Part shown: positions 36,580-44,803 of the stretch, piece by piece
How the letters are laid out: each line of letters begins with the position of its first letter
How positions within the stretch are numbered: the stretch's first letter is position 1
Assembly: GCA_947503145.1 (NCBI GenBank)
Contig: CANNCP010000012.1
Span: 1-64,000 of the forward strand
Length of the DNA: 64,000 nucleotides
DNA from: an uncultured Roseovarius sp.
GTDB taxonomy: Bacteria; Pseudomonadota; Alphaproteobacteria; Rhodobacterales; Rhodobacteraceae
Reading direction: 5' to 3'
Program-made: the position numbers and the translations under genes
Notes under the pieces: generated by a model
Seen by the model: the letters and a program-made list of their open reading frames with translations, nothing else
Database searches by the model: none
What the model was told of the DNA's origin: nothing

Positions 36580-37611
36580 TCACACCTTCCCATTCGCCGA
36601 AAGCAATATGGCGATCGGGCGCACCGTCTGAATCTCGGCCAGCACCAGCACGAGGCTTGCGGTCAGCGGCACGGCCAATAGCGCGCCGGGCAGGCCCCAG
36701 AGGGTGCTCCAGAATGCCAGCGCCAGAAGCACGACGAACGGGCTGAGGTTAAAGGCGCGTCCCATCATACGCGGCTCAAGATAGGCACCGACAAAGACTT
36801 GCGCTGCTGTCAGTGATACCATCACGGCTCCTGCCATGCTCAATGTGCCGAACTGCGCGAGGCTGAGCAGGACCGGAAAGATCACGCCAATGAGCGAACC
36901 AATATAGGGGATGTAGTTCAAGAACGCGATGAGAACCGCCCAGAACAGGGCAAACTCGATCCCCAGAATCAGCATGATCGCAAAGGAGAGCGCCCCAAGG
37001 ATCACGTTGAGCACGGTCTTGACGAAAAGATATTGCCCGATCCGTTCGTTGATCCGCGACAGCAGCGAAATCGCGCGGGCCCCCGCCTCCTCGCCGCCCA
37101 TTGCCATCACCACCTTGCTCGCCATCGCGCCACGCTCTGCGATAAAGAAGCTGGCATAGAGAACAACGAGAAATAGCGTGACGCCAAAGCCGCGCAGGGA
37201 CAGGAGTGCCGGTGCGACCCACGACCGGAAATCCACTTGATCCAGCGTTACCTTTCTTACGTTTTCCCACGTGGGCTCATCTTCGATGCCCAGTATGCTG
37301 GCGCTGCGTGTGACGAGTATTTCGAGATTGGATTCGTACCGCGGCAGTGCCGCTGCCACCTGTGCCAGACTGTTGATCACAAGAATGAACAGCAAGATCA
37401 CAACGAATGTGAACATGATCAGGATCATGGCGCGTCTGGCCCAAGGCGCCAGGTGACCCAGGATCGGCAGTCTTTGCATGCTCTCCGCAGCGGTCAAGAG
37501 AATATATACCGAAATCACCGCGGCAAGGACGGGCAGCAGCACGGGCTGCCCGATCCATAAGAGCCATCCGATCATCAGGGTCAGCGCGGTTCCGTATGTC
37601 GCGTTCTGCAT
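36580..37611 (-). CDS. AI-2E family transporter (PerM-like)
   Basis: 343 residues with about eight helices. The C-terminal block FWAVLIAFLNYIPYIGSLIGVIFPVLLSLAQFG is the family hallmark, followed by GAYLEPRMMGRAFNLSPFVVLLALAFWSTLWGLPGALLAVPL. The family includes TqsA and sodium/proton exchangers, so function cannot be fixed. GGAAAGAGA sits directly before the ATG. Confidence 0.87.
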   Translation of the reverse strand: MQNATYGTALTLMIGWLLWIGQPVLLPVLAAVISVYILLTAAESMQRLPILGHLAPWARRAMILIMFTFVVILLFILVINSLAQVAAALPRYESNLEILVTRSASILGIEDEPTWENVRKVTLDQVDFRSWVAPALLSLRGFGVTLFLVVLYASFFIAERGAMASKVVMAMGGEEAGARAISLLSRINERIGQYLFVKTVLNVILGALSFAIMLILGIEFALFWAVLIAFLNYIPYIGSLIGVIFPVLLSLAQFGTLSMAGAVMVSLTAAQVFVGAYLEPRMMGRAFNLSPFVVLLALAFWSTLWGLPGALLAVPLTASLVLVLAEIQTVRPIAILLSANGKV

Positions 37612-37979
37612 TCTCTTTCCGTTCTCCCCGACGTCAAGTGACTGATGGCCTTTTCATGCCTTTCCGCTCTCCATCATGGTTTGGATCCGGTGTTGGCTCA
37701 AGGTTGGTGGCAGTGCAGTATAGGGCTTCGCCAAAATGAAACGCGCGGGCGCGCCTTCGGCTTTTACATGCGACCTTCTATCTTGCGATACGTCGCCGGT
37801 CTCGGCAAACATGCGAGGCACGCTTCGAAGCGGCCAGTCGACAAGACACTCTGAGCGGCCATGAGCGCCACTCAGGCGTATGATCGGAGTTTTATGAAAG
37901 TACTTGCCTATATGATTGCCCCTGTGATGATACAGCGCGATGTTCCTGATCTACGCGCTGCGATCAGTGGAGTGATGTC
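37612..37979. other. Intergenic region between divergent PerM-like and P-type ATPase genes
   Basis: 368 bases between divergent genes. I see no gene and no clear metal-regulator operator. Confidence 0.5.
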
Positions 37980-39938
37980 GTGAACCAGATGGTAAATCAA
38001 GGCTCGCAGCCGCCGCTGCTGCGCGATCCTACTGTCATCCTGTCGCTGCTGACGGTTCTCGGCATGCTTCTGGGCATGGCCGGGACGTGGCTCCGGGTCG
38101 AAGGGCTTTCTACGCTCACCATTCCGGCTCTGGCGACGGTGTATCTGGCCGGCGGCCTTCCGGCGGCGTGGCGAGCCGTGTCGGCGCTGTGGCAGGATCA
38201 CGTTCTGGATATCGACCTGCTGATGGTGGTTGCCGCCGTGGCCGCCGCCGCTGTCGGCGCACCGCTTGAGGGGGCGGTTCTGTTGACGCTGTTCAGCGTC
38301 GCCGGCACGCTGGAGGAACGCGCGCTTGGCCGTGCGCGCTATGCGATCGAGGCACTGATGGCGCTGCGCCCCGAAACCGCGCTGCGCAAGACCGCGTCGG
38401 GCGCGGTCAAAGAGGTTTCGGCCGCAGCCCTGGAGGTGGGCGACATCGTGGTACTGCGCCCCGGCGCGCGGGTGCCGACCGATGGCACAATCACCGTGGG
38501 GCGTGGCGGGCTAGACGAGGCCAACATCACCGGCGAATCCATGCCCGTGTCCAAGGCTGTCGGCGAGCCGGTGTTCGAGGCCACGGTGAACCTTGACGGG
38601 GTGCTTGAGGTCACGGTCAGCCGCACCGTCGGCGAAAGCACCATTGCCCGCATGATCCGGCTGGTGACTGAGGCACAGGCGGCCAAGGCCCCATCAGAGC
38701 GCTTCAGCGCCTGGTTTGGCCAGCGCTATACCATTGCTGTCCTGATCGGGGCGGTCCTTGCCTTTGCGGCCTTTTACTGGCTGGACGGCGATTGGAAGCC
38801 CGCGCTTTACAAGGCGGCGACACTATTGGTTGCGGCCAGTCCCTGCGCGATCGTCATCTCGGTCCCCGCTGCGATCCTGTCGGCGCTGTCGGCTGCGGCG
38901 CGAGGCGGCGTGCTGTTCAAGGGCGGCGCAGCGCTCGAAACACTTGCAGCCGTGGATACGTTCGCCTTTGACAAGACCGGGACGCTGACCACCGGTCAGG
39001 CGGCAGTGACCCAAATCGTGGCACTCGACGGTGACGAGGCGGGATTTCTGTCATTGCTGGCCGGGCTTGAGGCGGATTCCGAACACCATGTCGCTACGGC
39101 AATCCGGCGCGAGGCCACAAGACGCGGGCTTGACCCAACCGAGGTGAGCGAGGTCAGCACCAAACCGGGGGTCGGTATCACCGGTCATGACGCTTTGGGC
39201 GCGGTCTGGGCCGGGAACCCTTATCTGGCCGAGGCAATGGGCGCGCCCGTCGATGCCCCCCGTCTGCAGTTTCTGGCCGAAGGTGCCGATACCGTGATCT
39301 ATCTGGGGCGGGGTGCCGAGGTTCTGGGTGCGGTCAGCGTGGCGGATGAGGCGCGGCCCAGCTCTGCGCCGGGGCTGGTGGCCCTGCGTGCCAGCGGTGT
39401 GCGCCGGATCGTCATGATGACCGGGGACAGACGTCCGGTAGCGCTGCGGATCGGGGCAGAGCTGGGCTTTGACCCCGACGAGATCCACGCCGAAATGCTG
39501 CCCGAGGGCAAGGTGCAGGGTATCGCAAAGCTCGCCGAGGCGGGCAAGGTGGCCTTTGTCGGTGACGGCGTCAACGATGCGGCGGCACTGGCGCGTGCAG
39601 ATATCGGTATTGCGATGGGCGCCGCAGGCTCCGAGGTCGCGCTGCAGGCTGCTGACGTGGCCCTGCTGTCCGAGGACATGCGCCAGCTCGGCGATGCACA
39701 CCGCCTTGCCCGCCGTGCTGCGGCTATCATCCGTCAAAACCTGATCTTTGCGATCGGGGTCATGATCGTGTTGGTTATCGCCGGGCTGTTCTTTGACCTG
39801 CCGCTACCGCTGGCGGTCATCGGGCATGAGGGCGGCACGGTGCTGGTGGTGCTGAACGGGCTTCGCCTGCTTAGAAACCCCGCACGGTGGGCAAAGCGGG
39901 ACGCAGTGTCTGGCCGGTCACGCGGTCTCGTCAGGTGA
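37980..39938 (+). CDS. P1B-4 type heavy-metal transporting ATPase
   Basis: 652 residues. It has the actuator TGES (184-187), phosphorylation site DKTGTLT (Asp331), the TM4 motif SPC (287-289) and the last-helix motif HEGGT (from His616). SPC plus HEGG[G/S/T] defines subgroup P1B-4, whose members export cobalt, iron, zinc or nickel. There is no N-terminal metal-binding domain, as usual for the subgroup, and about six helices. It starts with GTG at 37980; an ATG nine bases further is an alternative. The metal cannot be decided here; no ArsR/MerR/Fur gene is adjacent. Confidence 0.9.
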   Translation: MNQMVNQGSQPPLLRDPTVILSLLTVLGMLLGMAGTWLRVEGLSTLTIPALATVYLAGGLPAAWRAVSALWQDHVLDIDLLMVVAAVAAAAVGAPLEGAVLLTLFSVAGTLEERALGRARYAIEALMALRPETALRKTASGAVKEVSAAALEVGDIVVLRPGARVPTDGTITVGRGGLDEANITGESMPVSKAVGEPVFEATVNLDGVLEVTVSRTVGESTIARMIRLVTEAQAAKAPSERFSAWFGQRYTIAVLIGAVLAFAAFYWLDGDWKPALYKAATLLVAASPCAIVISVPAAILSALSAAARGGVLFKGGAALETLAAVDTFAFDKTGTLTTGQAAVTQIVALDGDEAGFLSLLAGLEADSEHHVATAIRREATRRGLDPTEVSEVSTKPGVGITGHDALGAVWAGNPYLAEAMGAPVDAPRLQFLAEGADTVIYLGRGAEVLGAVSVADEARPSSAPGLVALRASGVRRIVMMTGDRRPVALRIGAELGFDPDEIHAEMLPEGKVQGIAKLAEAGKVAFVGDGVNDAAALARADIGIAMGAAGSEVALQAADVALLSEDMRQLGDAHRLARRAAAIIRQNLIFAIGVMIVLVIAGLFFDLPLPLAVIGHEGGTVLVVLNGLRLLRNPARWAKRDAVSGRSRGLVR

Positions 39939-40053
39939 TTTGATCTGGCCGACATGTCAGACGGGTGTGCAGGCCTTGCAATGCTCGACAATTGTGTCGG
40001 GCGGCCTGCCTGATATACTCCTGCCATAGCGACATACGTTGAAAGGAGCCGCC

Positions 40054-40365
40054 ATGCCTACCGTCTTTCAAGTCGATTATCCCTTTACCGGACCCTGGGG
40101 TGCGGAAATGTTCGACGCCATGCAAAGCCTGGCCCAAGATATCGCGCAGGAACCGGGTCTGATCTGGAAAATCTGGACCGAGAACCCCACCACCGGGCGC
40201 GCGGGCGGGATCTATCTGTTCGAAACCCCCGGCGCGTCCGAAGCCTTTGCCACCAAGCACCTTGCCCGGCTTGAATCCCTTGGCATCATAGGTGTCGTGG
40301 GACATCATTTTGCGATCAATGACGACCTGTCGCAGATCACCAACTTTGCCGCCACGACAGACTGA
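40054..40365 (+). CDS. YdhR-like putative monooxygenase (small dimeric alpha/beta barrel)
   Basis: 103 residues matching the YdhR family: TVFQVDYPFTGPWG at the start, EPGLIWKIWTENPTTGRAGGIYLFE in the centre and ESLGIIGVVGHHFAINDDLS near the end. YdhR proteins resemble ABM-type monooxygenases, but their substrate is not settled. GAAAGGAG precedes the ATG at 40054. It is 115 bp downstream of the metal ATPase on the same strand and may share its transcript. Confidence 0.85.
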   Translation: MPTVFQVDYPFTGPWGAEMFDAMQSLAQDIAQEPGLIWKIWTENPTTGRAGGIYLFETPGASEAFATKHLARLESLGIIGVVGHHFAINDDLSQITNFAATTD

Positions 40366-40424
40366 GTGGCTTGAAAAACCGCCGGGCGGTGACACGGTGT
40401 CATGTTTGCGCCGGATGATGAAAC

Positions 40425-40568
40425 TTTGTCGGTCACATGGCGGGCGGCATGCTGGTGCACCAGTTGTCGGTTTTGATTGTCATCCTCAACGCCATGCGCC
40501 TGCTGCGTGTACCGAATGCTGCAAGGGTCAGAGCGGCGGCGCAAAATGCCGAACGTGTCGCGGCATAG
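40425..40568 (+). pseudogene. C-terminal remnant of a second heavy-metal P-type ATPase
   Basis: The frame reads FVGHMAGGMLVHQLSVLIV and continues ILNAMRLLRVP, then an Ala/Arg-rich tail to a stop at 40566-40568. This is the last membrane helix and tail of a P1B ATPase. It is preceded by in-frame stops, with no other part of the gene nearby, so it is a fossil of a larger gene. It differs from the intact ATPase upstream (HEGGT is HMAGG here), so it is not a simple duplication of that gene. Confidence 0.65.
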
Positions 40569-40592
40569 GCGTGCTGGCAGACACAACAGTAA

Positions 40593-40615
40593 ACCCGCGT
40601 CTCATCGGCGCGGGT
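40593..40615. terminator. Weak hairpin before the methyltransferase stop
   Basis: ACCCGCG pairs with CGCGGGT over a nine-base loop, between convergent coding sequences. It lacks a T-run, so terminator function is only possible. Confidence 0.35.
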
Positions 40616-40644
40616 GACTATCCTTGCCGATAACGAGGCGCTGC

Positions 40645-41322
40645 CTAAAGCGTTTCGCTAGCGTCATTGGCCTTCGGACGAAGCGTCAATAGCTTGACGA
40701 TATCCTTGTATAGAAAAGCCTTCTCGACAAGCTCCAGACCTGCCGCTTCCAGATATTGTTCGGTGTTACGATCAAATTCGACACCATATGCAAAACGCAC
40801 CCAGGGCGCCCACAGTCTCATGACAAAGCGGCGAAGGGGGTTTTCTGAAATCGCATACTCAAGAATGTGAATCTTGCCGCGCGGTCGGCAGACCCGGCCC
40901 AGTTCCCTGAGGGCGAGTATCTGGTGCTCGTTGTCGAGAACGCAAAAAAGAAATGTCGAGATGACAGCGTCGAAACTATCGTCTCCAAACTCCATTTCCA
41001 TCACGTTCATTTCGCGCAGGTCAACCGGTGTACCAAGGACATCCCGGCGCCGTCTTGCGCGTTTCAACATGGCAGGACTCAGGTCTATCCCAACGACCTG
41101 CGAGTCGCTGGGATAAAAAGGAAAGTTCCGCCCGGTGCCAACCCCGGCATCAAGCAAGGTGCCACTTACCCCTTCAAACATCGCTCGGCGCAAGGGTTTG
41201 TAGCGGCCATGTTCGAATGGCAGGTCAAGAAGATCATAAAGCCGGGCAATGCGATCATAGGTTCCTTGTTTGTGCAAAAGATCCTCTTTCTGCATTCGGG
41301 TAGCAGTCATGTTGTTTGCCAT
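40645..41322 (-). CDS. Class I SAM-dependent methyltransferase
   Basis: 225 residues. Motif I LLDAGVGTGRNFPFYP, then VVGIDLSPAML and SFDAVISTFLFCVLDN, form a UbiE/PmtA-like Rossmann methyltransferase. The N-terminal YDRIARLYDLLDLPFEHGRYKPLR is common in phospholipid or quinone methyltransferases of this group. Substrate unknown. The gene is convergent with the metal-ATPase remnant and divergent from the rhodanese gene. Confidence 0.83.
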   Translation of the reverse strand: MANNMTATRMQKEDLLHKQGTYDRIARLYDLLDLPFEHGRYKPLRRAMFEGVSGTLLDAGVGTGRNFPFYPSDSQVVGIDLSPAMLKRARRRRDVLGTPVDLREMNVMEMEFGDDSFDAVISTFLFCVLDNEHQILALRELGRVCRPRGKIHILEYAISENPLRRFVMRLWAPWVRFAYGVEFDRNTEQYLEAAGLELVEKAFLYKDIVKLLTLRPKANDASETL

Positions 41323-41498
41323 CGACGTATCAAGGCGGAAAAGCCCCTAAAGTATCCGCCTTGGTCTGAAGCATATGCAAGGCAAAACGCTTTTTGCGCC
41401 GGTTGACCGGCACGGGATCGCAATCACTGTCAGTGACGGCGTGCCATTCCGGGGCTAAGCTAGGCTTCGAAATGTGGATGACACTGGAGGACAAAACC

Positions 41499-42086
41499 AT
41501 GATGAGACTTGCCCTGACAATAGCTCTGACGTTGGCCGCAGGCACAGCGATGGCGGAAAGCCAGGTGAGTATAGCTAAAGACATGCCCTCGGCCACCGTG
41601 CAGACCGCAAACGGCCCGGTAGAGATCAACAGGATCCAGGACACCGAGCACGAGCTTGGCGGCGATTGGGCGCTTACCTCTCGCCCTTGCCCGGAATTCT
41701 GCATTCAACCGCACAGCCCTGCGGACGGAGTGACCACGATTGGCGAGCTGGAACTGATCGGGATGCTGCAGGACCCCGAGGCCGTCGTGGTAGACAGTCG
41801 CACCCAGGACTGGTTCGAGGGCGGCACGATCCCTGGCGCGATCAACCTTCCTTATACCTATGTTGTGGACGAACTGGCCCAATTGGGTTGTGAGCCGGAC
41901 TTTGACGGCTGGGATTGCGAAGGGGCAAAACCCGTAGCGCTGTTCTGCAACGGCATCTGGTGCGGCCAGTCGCCTACCGCGATCCGCAACATGATCGAGG
42001 CCGGATACCCGACAGAACGCATCTTTTATTATCGGGGTGGCATGCAGGTCTGGCGTCTGCTCGGCCTGACGGTGATTGGCGGCTAG
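41499..42086 (+). CDS. Exported rhodanese-like protein with a Cys-rich active loop
   Basis: 195 residues. A signal peptide ends TAMA before ESQVS. A single rhodanese domain follows (about 75-190) with VVDSRTQDWFEGGTIPGAINLPYTY and active-site Cys in LFCNGIWCGQSP. The loop is CNGIWCG, not the usual CRxGxR, and carries a second Cys. Another Cys pair (RPCPEFC, about 64-69) precedes the domain. These may form disulfides in the periplasm, so the role may be redox or sulfur relay rather than thiosulfate transfer. The ATG at 41499 has GGAGG eight bases upstream. Confidence 0.82.
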   Translation: MMRLALTIALTLAAGTAMAESQVSIAKDMPSATVQTANGPVEINRIQDTEHELGGDWALTSRPCPEFCIQPHSPADGVTTIGELELIGMLQDPEAVVVDSRTQDWFEGGTIPGAINLPYTYVVDELAQLGCEPDFDGWDCEGAKPVALFCNGIWCGQSPTAIRNMIEAGYPTERIFYYRGGMQVWRLLGLTVIGG

Positions 42087-42135
42087 TAACGGCCTGACCA
42101 CTACGCCATTGCAGCACGGTGATTTGGTGAACAAC

Positions 42136-42315
42136 CTACCGGCTGATGCCGGTAGCATCGCGTTTGGAATGTAATTCCAGATACTGGACGATGATATCGT
42201 CGGTGACTTTCCCAGACGTGATCGAAAAATAGCCGCGGGTCCAAAACCGCCTGCCCCAGTAGCGCTTGCGCAATTTGGGACATTCCATCTGGATGCGGCG
42301 GGATGAGCGCCACCG
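42136..42315 (-). pseudogene. IS200/IS605-family transposase (TnpA) C-terminal remnant
   Basis: Read on the minus strand the frame gives RWRSSRRIQMECPKLRKRYW, GRRFWTRGYFSITSGKVTDD, then IIVQYLELHSKRDATGISR and a stop at 42136. This is the conserved end of IS200-type Y1 transposases (RYWGxxxWxRGYF). A stop lies upstream in the same frame and the HUH-containing first half is absent. It is a dead fragment directly beside the first ridA copy. Confidence 0.8.
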
Positions 42316-42430
42316 TGACCCTGGCGAACTACCGCGTCTTCAAAACCTGAAAAGGCCTGAACAGGCGGAGTATTGCCGGAAACCACGCCAGCTTGACGGG
42401 CGTAACGCGCACAACGCTTGTATGTCGCGC

Positions 42431-42450
42431 GCGTTACGCAAAATGCTTTA
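42431..42450. repeat. 20-bp repeat GCGTTAYGCRAAATGCTTTA, copy 2
   Basis: Matches 9595-9614 at 18 of 20 positions and runs into the 3' end of ridA copy 1. It may be the edge of a degraded repeat. Confidence 0.35.
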
Positions 42451-42801
42451 GCGCGCTGCGATCAAACCGATTTCGACGGTAAACTGCGGCGCCGCCAGTT
42501 TCGGCGAATGCACCGCCGCGCGGCAAGGGGCTGCGCCACCTGTGGCCCACGCATCCCATACGCCGTTCACGGCATCAAAATCGGCCATGTCGCACAGCCA
42601 GATGGTGGCGGAAAGCGCCTTGGACTTGTCGCTCCCGACTTCGGCCAGAAGCGCGTCGATCTGGTCGAGGATCGCTTTGGTCTGCTCTGCTGCGCTGGCG
42701 CCGGGGGCTTTCAATGCAACCTGGCCTGCCAGATAGACCGTGTCGTTATGGATCACGATCTGGCTCATGCGGTCATTGGTATGGTGACGTTCGATAGTCA
42801 T
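42448..42801 (-). CDS. ridA: RidA-family enamine/imine deaminase, copy 1
   Basis: 117 residues of the RidA/YjgF family, a trimeric enzyme that hydrolyses reactive imines released by amino-acid oxidation. VYLAGQVAL, the central AKLSATIWLCD-like strand and the Arg of PCRAAV that anchors the substrate carboxylate are present. ATG at 42801 has AAAGGAG upstream. The protein differs from copy 2 (57550) at only two positions seen (Ala/Ser and Val/Met), and the promoter regions are related too. An AAGTGCATACACCC motif lies about 50 bp upstream, and the GntR gene at 43213 is divergent. Confidence 0.9.
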   Translation of the reverse strand: MTIERHHTNDRMSQIVIHNDTVYLAGQVALKAPGASAAEQTKAILDQIDALLAEVGSDKSKALSATIWLCDMADFDAVNGVWDAWATGGAAPCRAAVHSPKLAAPQFTVEIGLIAAR

Positions 42802-42853
42802 GTCTGGTCTCCTTTGGGAAAATGCGTGGATAGTCGTTAACATGGCCCCCCAC

Positions 42854-42867
42854 AAGTGCATACACCC
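42854..42867. promoter_or_regulatory. GntR1 operator-like site before ridA copy 1
   Basis: AAGTGCATACACCC matches the perfect palindrome AAGTGTATACACTT (57956-57969) at 11 of 14 positions. Core GTGNATACAC is shared by four promoters in this region. Confidence 0.65.
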
Positions 42868-43079
42868 TTCAGGAGAGTGCTCGAGTCCACGACCTGCGTT
42901 ACCTGATCATGACACCAAGCTTTACTCTTTTCATGGTCGGTTTCTCAAATAAGCCGCTTTAGCCTCAGTAGCTCCGGCAGATTGAAGACAAGAGTCACAC
43001 GCCCATAAATCCGGAACCGGAAGACATGATACCTCACCGTTCCGCCCCATATCACCAAATCCAATAAAATCTAATCCAG

Positions 43080-43093
43080 CAGTGAATACACAA
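43080..43093. promoter_or_regulatory. GntR1 operator-like site before its own gene
   Basis: CAGTGAATACACAA shares the 11-mer AGTGAATACAC with the livK promoter site (48633-48646) and lies about 120 bp before the regulator ATG. Confidence 0.55.
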
Positions 43094-43212
43094 TGGCTTT
43101 CTAATTGTATTGGCCATACGGAAAGTTTACTATTTTGAGAATAGGAAGTTGAGGGCCTACATATTCTCAGCCCCTGATTCATGGTCCGAGTTTTCAGAGG
43201 TAGAGGTTTACA

Positions 43213-43917
43213 ATGGCAACGGCAAAAACCGGCACGCCCAAACGCGCCGCAGATGTAGTGGAAAAAGTATATCGTCAGGTCAAGGAAATGGCCGTCGAAT
43301 ATCGCTTTCGCCCGGGTGAACGAGTCAATGAGGTCGAGCTCGCGCAGCGTTTCAATGTCTCACGCACGCCGGTGCGCCAAGCACTGAGCCGTCTGGTACA
43401 GGAAGAATTCGTCACCTTCGTACCCAATCGCGGCTTTTACGCGCGCGAGATCTCTCCGGAGGATGTGCGCCAGATATATGAATACCGCGCACTTATCGAA
43501 TGTGGTGCTTACGAACTCGCCTGCCAGCGAGCGACGATTGAGCAAATCGAAGAGGTGGGACGCGTCTGGACCGAGCAGATCAGCGCCAACCAACCTTCCG
43601 TGAAGTTGGGCGAAGCGGACGAGGCATTTCACATGGCCATCCCCGAAATGGCCGCCAATCCGTATATCACCACCGCGCTGCAAGACGTGAATGCCAAGCT
43701 ACGCTTTTTTCGGCGCATCGATCTGGAGAACCCCGCGCGCTGCAACAAAACCTATGACGAGCACGCGGCGGTCCTGGACTGCCTGAAGCGCGGTGATCCC
43801 AAGGGGGCAGAAATTCTGCGTGCGCATATCATCATGAGCGCGGATCATGCGGTTGAGGTGACCAAGGAAGGGCTGGCGCGCATCTTCTTCGAGCATTCGA
43901 AGGCAGGCAGCCAGTAA
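43213..43917 (+). CDS. GntR-family (FCD) regulator, GntR1
   Basis: 234 residues. The N-terminal winged helix-turn-helix (VELAQRFNVSRTPVRQALSRLVQEEFV) is followed by an FCD domain with ligand or metal residues (EADEAFHMAIPEMA, DEHAAVLDCLKRGD, LRAHI). ATG at 43213 follows AGAGG. It is divergent from ridA1 and faces the liv genes. Four promoters in the region carry a common GTGNATACAC core, making it the probable regulator of ridA1, ridA2 and livK. The protein is similar in layout to GntR2 at 53444 but clearly different in sequence. Confidence 0.88.
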   Translation: MATAKTGTPKRAADVVEKVYRQVKEMAVEYRFRPGERVNEVELAQRFNVSRTPVRQALSRLVQEEFVTFVPNRGFYAREISPEDVRQIYEYRALIECGAYELACQRATIEQIEEVGRVWTEQISANQPSVKLGEADEAFHMAIPEMAANPYITTALQDVNAKLRFFRRIDLENPARCNKTYDEHAAVLDCLKRGDPKGAEILRAHIIMSADHAVEVTKEGLARIFFEHSKAGSQ

Positions 43918-44065
43918 TCCGACCGCCCCTCCCCTCCCGGCTTACTTGACGAGATGGAAAAGCCGGTGCCTGAGAACAAGGCAGCAGCCCTTCACATCAG
44001 ATCTGCTTGAACAACCTGCCATGTTGCGGCATCTAATCCGTCACTCTGGCAACATGTGGAATCCC

Positions 44066-44803
44066 TCACGCAGATGAGGTGGTCGCTTCGGGATCGCCGC
44101 CAAGGTAGAGGTGACGCATTGCCGGATCAGCGATCAGATCAGCGGCGCAGCCTTCGAGAGCGACCTGCCCCAGCGCCAGAATATAGGCTCGGTCGGCCAC
44201 GCTGAGCGCCTCAAAAGCGTTCTGTTCGACCATCACGATACACATGCCGGTGCTATTTCGGATTTCTTCGATCGCGACAAACACTTCGTGTACCATGGCC
44301 GGGGATAGGCCGGCCGAAGGTTCGTCGAGCAGTAGCACCGAGGGCTCGGCCACCAGCGCGCGTGCGAGCGACAGCAATTGTCGTTCGCCGCCCGACAAGG
44401 CCGAAGCCTTGCGTGTGGCCTTGTCCGCCAGTGAGGGATAGGCCACAAACTGGCGCTTCAGTGCGACAGCCCGTGTTGCCTGCGGCAGAAATCGTGCCCC
44501 CATCAGGATGTTTTCCGCCACAGTCAGCGAGGGAAAGATATTGTCACTTTGCGGAACGTATCCCATGCGGTGCTTGCGGACTTTCTCGTTCGCAGGCACC
44601 GGCGTTACATCGGTGTCGTTCAATACCACCGCGCCACCGCGTGGTTTTACAAAGCCAGCGATGCATTTCAGCAAAGTCGACTTACCACAGCCATTAGGGC
44701 CCAGAATAGTGACGATCTCGCCCTTGGAAGCTTGCAGGTTGATCCCGTGCAGAATGTTCGGCCCGTCGCCATAACCGGCAATGATGTTCTCAATCTTGAT
44801 CAT
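44066..44803 (-). CDS. livF: Branched-chain-type amino-acid ABC transporter ATPase (LivF)
   Basis: 245 residues: Walker A GPNGCGKST, signature LSGGERQLLSLARAL, Walker B VLLLDEPSAGLSP. The N-terminal IENIIAGYGDGPNILHGINL and MGYVPQSDNIFPSLTV are LivF-specific. ATGA overlaps livG. Together with LivG it energises the LivHM channel. The substrate is not necessarily a branched-chain amino acid; the neighbouring genes suggest another amino acid. Confidence 0.92.
   Translation of the reverse strand: MIKIENIIAGYGDGPNILHGINLQASKGEIVTILGPNGCGKSTLLKCIAGFVKPRGGAVVLNDTDVTPVPANEKVRKHRMGYVPQSDNIFPSLTVAENILMGARFLPQATRAVALKRQFVAYPSLADKATRKASALSGGERQLLSLARALVAEPSVLLLDEPSAGLSPAMVHEVFVAIEEIRNSTGMCIVMVEQNAFEALSVADRAYILALGQVALEGCAADLIADPAMRHLYLGGDPEATTSSA

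Larger units (their letters stand above)
42802..43212. other. Divergent promoter region ridA1 / GntR1
   Basis: 411 bases, AT-rich in its right half. It carries two related operator-like sites (42854-42867 and 43080-43093). An 83-codon minus-strand frame crosses it but has no recognisable domain and overlaps the second site. Confidence 0.6.

Noticed and set aside
42931..43182. 83-codon minus-strand frame between ridA1 and GntR1
   Set aside because: No recognisable domain and no convincing ribosome site; it overlaps an operator-like site in an AT-rich divergent promoter region.
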